From NCBI GenBank assembly GCA_013373005.1, contig JABXIP010000281.1:1-7999 (forward strand): a stretch of DNA of 7,999 bases, written 5' to 3'. Below, piece by piece: positions 6,131-7,999 of this stretch. The position numbers and the translations under genes were made by a program. This stretch comes from Cytophagia bacterium. GTDB taxonomy: Bacteria > Bacteroidota > Bacteroidia > Cytophagales > Cyclobacteriaceae. Each line of letters opens with the position of its first letter. Position 1 is the first letter of the stretch. The notes under the pieces are model-generated. The model saw nothing but the letters and a program-made list of their open reading frames with translations. It was not told the DNA's origin and ran no database searches.

Positions 6131-6139
6131 GCTCTCAAG

Positions 6140-7999
6140 TTATGCCTTTGCTAACTTGGCGCCCTCTGCGATGAACTTCACTCCGAGCTCTTCCTTCAAA
6201 AACTTAGCAGTATAACTTTTCTTACTTTTCGCCACTTCTTCAGGAGTTCCTTGTGCAATGATTTCTCCTCCCTTGTCGCCACCTTCAGGCCCAAGGTCAA
6301 TGATATGGTCGGCTACCTTGATCACGTCTAGATTATGCTCGATAATCAAAACAGAGTTGCCCTTATCAACCAAGCGATTGAGCACATCTAGCAAGTGCTG
6401 GATATCCTGGAAGTGTAGCCCGGTAGTTGGTTCATCCAGAATGTATAAAGTTTTGCCTGTGTCTTTTTTAGAAAGTTCTGTGGCTAATTTCACCCGTTGT
6501 GCTTCTCCACCAGATAAGGTAGTTGCGTGCTGGCCCAAAGAGATATAGCCCAAACCAACATCGTTGAGAGTTTGAATCTTTCTCAGAATCTTGGGCTGAT
6601 TTTCGAAGAACTCGACTGCCTGTTCAACGGTCATGTCTAGCACATCGGAGATAGACTTCCCTTTAAACCGAACTTCCAGTGTTTCGCGGTTGTAGCGCTT
6701 GCCCTTACAAGTTTCGCAAGGCACGTGAACGTTTGGCAGGAAGTCCATTTCAATGAGCTTCATTCCAGCTCCTTCACAGGTTTCGCAACGCCCGCCTTTT
6801 ACATTGAACGAGAATCGCCCCGCTTTGTAGCCTCTGATTTTCGCTTCAGGCAGCTCAGTAAACAGGGTTCGAATATCTGAGAAAACCCCAGTATAAGTAG
6901 CAGGATTCGACCTTGGTGTTCGACCAATTGGCGACTGATCTACCTCAATTACTTTATCAATCTCCTTTAATCCATTGATGTCCTTATATGACAGAGGAGC
7001 CTTTCTCGATCTAAAGAAATGATGATTCAGAATAGGGAAAAGTGTGTCGTGGATCAAAGTTGATTTTCCACTTCCAGAAACTCCCGTAATGCAGACCATT
7101 TTACCCAAAGGGATTTTCAGGTCGACATTTTTGAGGTTATTTCCACTGGCTCCTTTTAAAACCAATTGCTCACCGGAACCTTTCCTTCTTTCCTTCGGAA
7201 TTTCAATTTGCTTCTCACCCTTCAGGTATTGGGCGGTTGTACCTCCTTCTTTCAGGAATGCTTGCGGTTCATTGGCTGCTACAATCTGCCCTCCATGTCT
7301 TCCGGCTCCCGGACCAATATCTACAATGAAGTCTGAAGCCAGCATCATGTCCTTGTCGTGTTCCACAACAATAATGGTGTTGCCGATATCACGAAGGTTT
7401 TTAAGCGCATTGATCAGCTTGACATTGTCTCGTTGATGAAGACCAATGCTCGGTTCATCCATGATATAAAGTACACCAACCAGCTGAGTACCGATCTGTG
7501 TGGCCAAGCGAATTCTTTGTGCTTCTCCACCAGAAAGTGTTCTGAGTGGGCGATTGAGGGTAAGATAATCAAGTCCGACATCCAGCAGGAAGCCAATTCT
7601 CTTTCTAATTTCCTTCAGTACTTCCGGAGCTATCTGATTCTGTTTGTCAGTCAACCGATCTTCCAGCCCAACGAACCATTTGGAAAGGCTTTCAATATCC
7701 ATTTCTGCCAATTGAGAAATGTTGGTGTCGGCAATGAGGAAGTGTAGCGATTCCTTCTTCAGTCTGGCTCCTTCACAGTCAGGACAAGTTTTCACGGTCA
7801 TGAAGTCGGAAATCCACTGACGTGTTTTCTCAGTTCCTTCTTCCATCTGCTTCTCCAGAAACTTGATAATTCCTTCGAATTTCGTGTTCCATTGAGTACC
7901 CGGATATTTCTTAGAGCTTACTGCAACAGGTACATCATCACCATAGAGTAAAACATCTAAAACACCTTCTGGCAGGTCTTTAATAGGTGTTGTAAGATT
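6140..7999 (-). CDS. uvrA: UvrA, excinuclease ABC subunit A (N-terminus beyond window)
   Basis: DNA-damage recognition ATPase of nucleotide excision repair; it works as a dimer, loading UvrB at lesions. The frame is open from 7999 to the TAA at 6140, 619 residues of a protein usually ~940 long, so the first third is missing. The internal Met at 7846 is not the start, since conserved sequence continues upstream of it. Visible parts, numbered from the edge: C-P-D-C-E-G-A-R-L (~72-80); first ABC signature L-S-G-G-E-A-Q (~155-161) and Walker B I-M-D-E-P-S; second Walker A G-V-S-G-S-G-K-S (~306-313); zinc finger with C405, C408, C428 and C431, spaced C-x2-C-x19-C-x2-C; second signature (~495-501) and Walker B I-L-D-E-P-T; and I-I-E-H-N-L-D-V-I-K. 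All key residues are intact. Palindromic repeats follow the stop, with no ordinary terminator. A UvrA2 paralogue cannot be excluded without the N-terminal part. Confidence 0.97.
   Translation of the reverse strand, partial: NLTTPIKDLPEGVLDVLLYGDDVPVAVSSKKYPGTQWNTKFEGIIKFLEKQMEEGTEKTRQWISDFMTVKTCPDCEGARLKKESLHFLIADTNISQLAEMDIESLSKWFVGLEDRLTDKQNQIAPEVLKEIRKRIGFLLDVGLDYLTLNRPLRTLSGGEAQRIRLATQIGTQLVGVLYIMDEPSIGLHQRDNVKLINALKNLRDIGNTIIVVEHDKDMMLASDFIVDIGPGAGRHGGQIVAANEPQAFLKEGGTTAQYLKGEKQIEIPKERRKGSGEQLVLKGASGNNLKNVDLKIPLGKMVCITGVSGSGKSTLIHDTLFPILNHHFFRSRKAPLSYKDINGLKEIDKVIEVDQSPIGRTPRSNPATYTGVFSDIRTLFTELPEAKIRGYKAGRFSFNVKGGRCETCEGAGMKLIEMDFLPNVHVPCETCKGKRYNRETLEVRFKGKSISDVLDMTVEQAVEFFENQPKILRKIQTLNDVGLGYISLGQHATTLSGGEAQRVKLATELSKKDTGKTLYILDEPTTGLHFQDIQHLLDVLNRLVDKGNSVLIIEHNLDVIKVADHIIDLGPEGGDKGGEIIAQGTPEEVAKSKKSYTAKFLKEELGVKFIAEGAKLAKA

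Larger units (their letters stand above)
5595..6139. other. Gene-free, repeat-rich spacer between uvrA and ndh
   Basis: I see no credible protein gene on either strand here. The longest open frame (from a GTG at 5731, plus strand) runs straight through a terminator-like hairpin and a repeat fragment. From 5673 to 6130 the spacer is a near-continuous run of inverted repeats, listed separately. No canonical intrinsic terminator for uvrA was found on the minus strand, so uvrA transcription may end through these structures or by Rho. The stretch 5595-5672 is AT-rich and holds only a weak imperfect stem around 5632-5656. Confidence 0.6.

Noticed and set aside
7044..7747. Two long plus-strand open frames (7044-7436 and 7358-7747)
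   Set aside because: Both lie entirely opposite uvrA, whose protein is fully conserved there. Their translations show no domain features, so they are antisense shadows.
7844..7846. Methionine codon as a possible true start of a short UvrA-like protein
   Set aside because: The frame stays open for 51 more codons to the window edge. Those codons encode sequence normal for UvrA (for example D-L-P-E-G-V-L and the residues around Y-P-G-T), so the gene simply continues beyond the window.

Overview
This is a 7,999-bp chromosomal window from a member of the Bacteroidota, most likely the Cytophagales. That assignment is an inference. It rests on the style of the LytS/LytTR pair, on start sites with little or no Shine-Dalgarno sequence, and on promoter boxes close to the Bacteroidota consensus (TTG / TAnnTTTG). 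All six recognisable genes lie on the minus strand, so transcription runs from high to low coordinates.

In transcription order the layout is as follows. (1) uvrA (6140-7999) is cut by the right window edge; the C-terminal ~619 residues are visible. (2) A 628-bp gene-free spacer (5512-6139) is dense in inverted repeats. It holds four copies of a TTTGAC[G/A]AAC motif in nested inverted pairs, several hairpins, a fragment resembling a common interspersed repeat, and a terminator-like hairpin pointing the wrong way (plus strand). (3) A type II NADH:quinone oxidoreductase gene (4195-5511). (4) A LytS-type sensor histidine kinase (3057-4112) and its LytTR response regulator (2320-3045), 11 bp apart, form a two-component operon closed by a strong intrinsic terminator (2243-2271). 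(5) A second unit contains an MscS-family mechanosensitive channel (497-2125) and, overlapping it by 4 bp (ATGA), a voltage-sensor ion channel of the Kv type (1-500) cut by the left edge.

Functionally these are housekeeping and membrane-physiology genes: excision repair, entry of NADH electrons into the respiratory chain, membrane-linked signalling, and osmotic/ion balance. The channel pair is translationally linked and is the clearest functional pairing apart from the kinase-regulator operon.

I found no clearly new multi-gene system. The part that ordinary annotation does not explain is the spacer at about 5673-6130. It is best read as a mosaic of repeat elements, possibly including a structured plus-strand transcript. 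No tRNA, rRNA, CRISPR array, insertion sequence or prophage gene was recognised.
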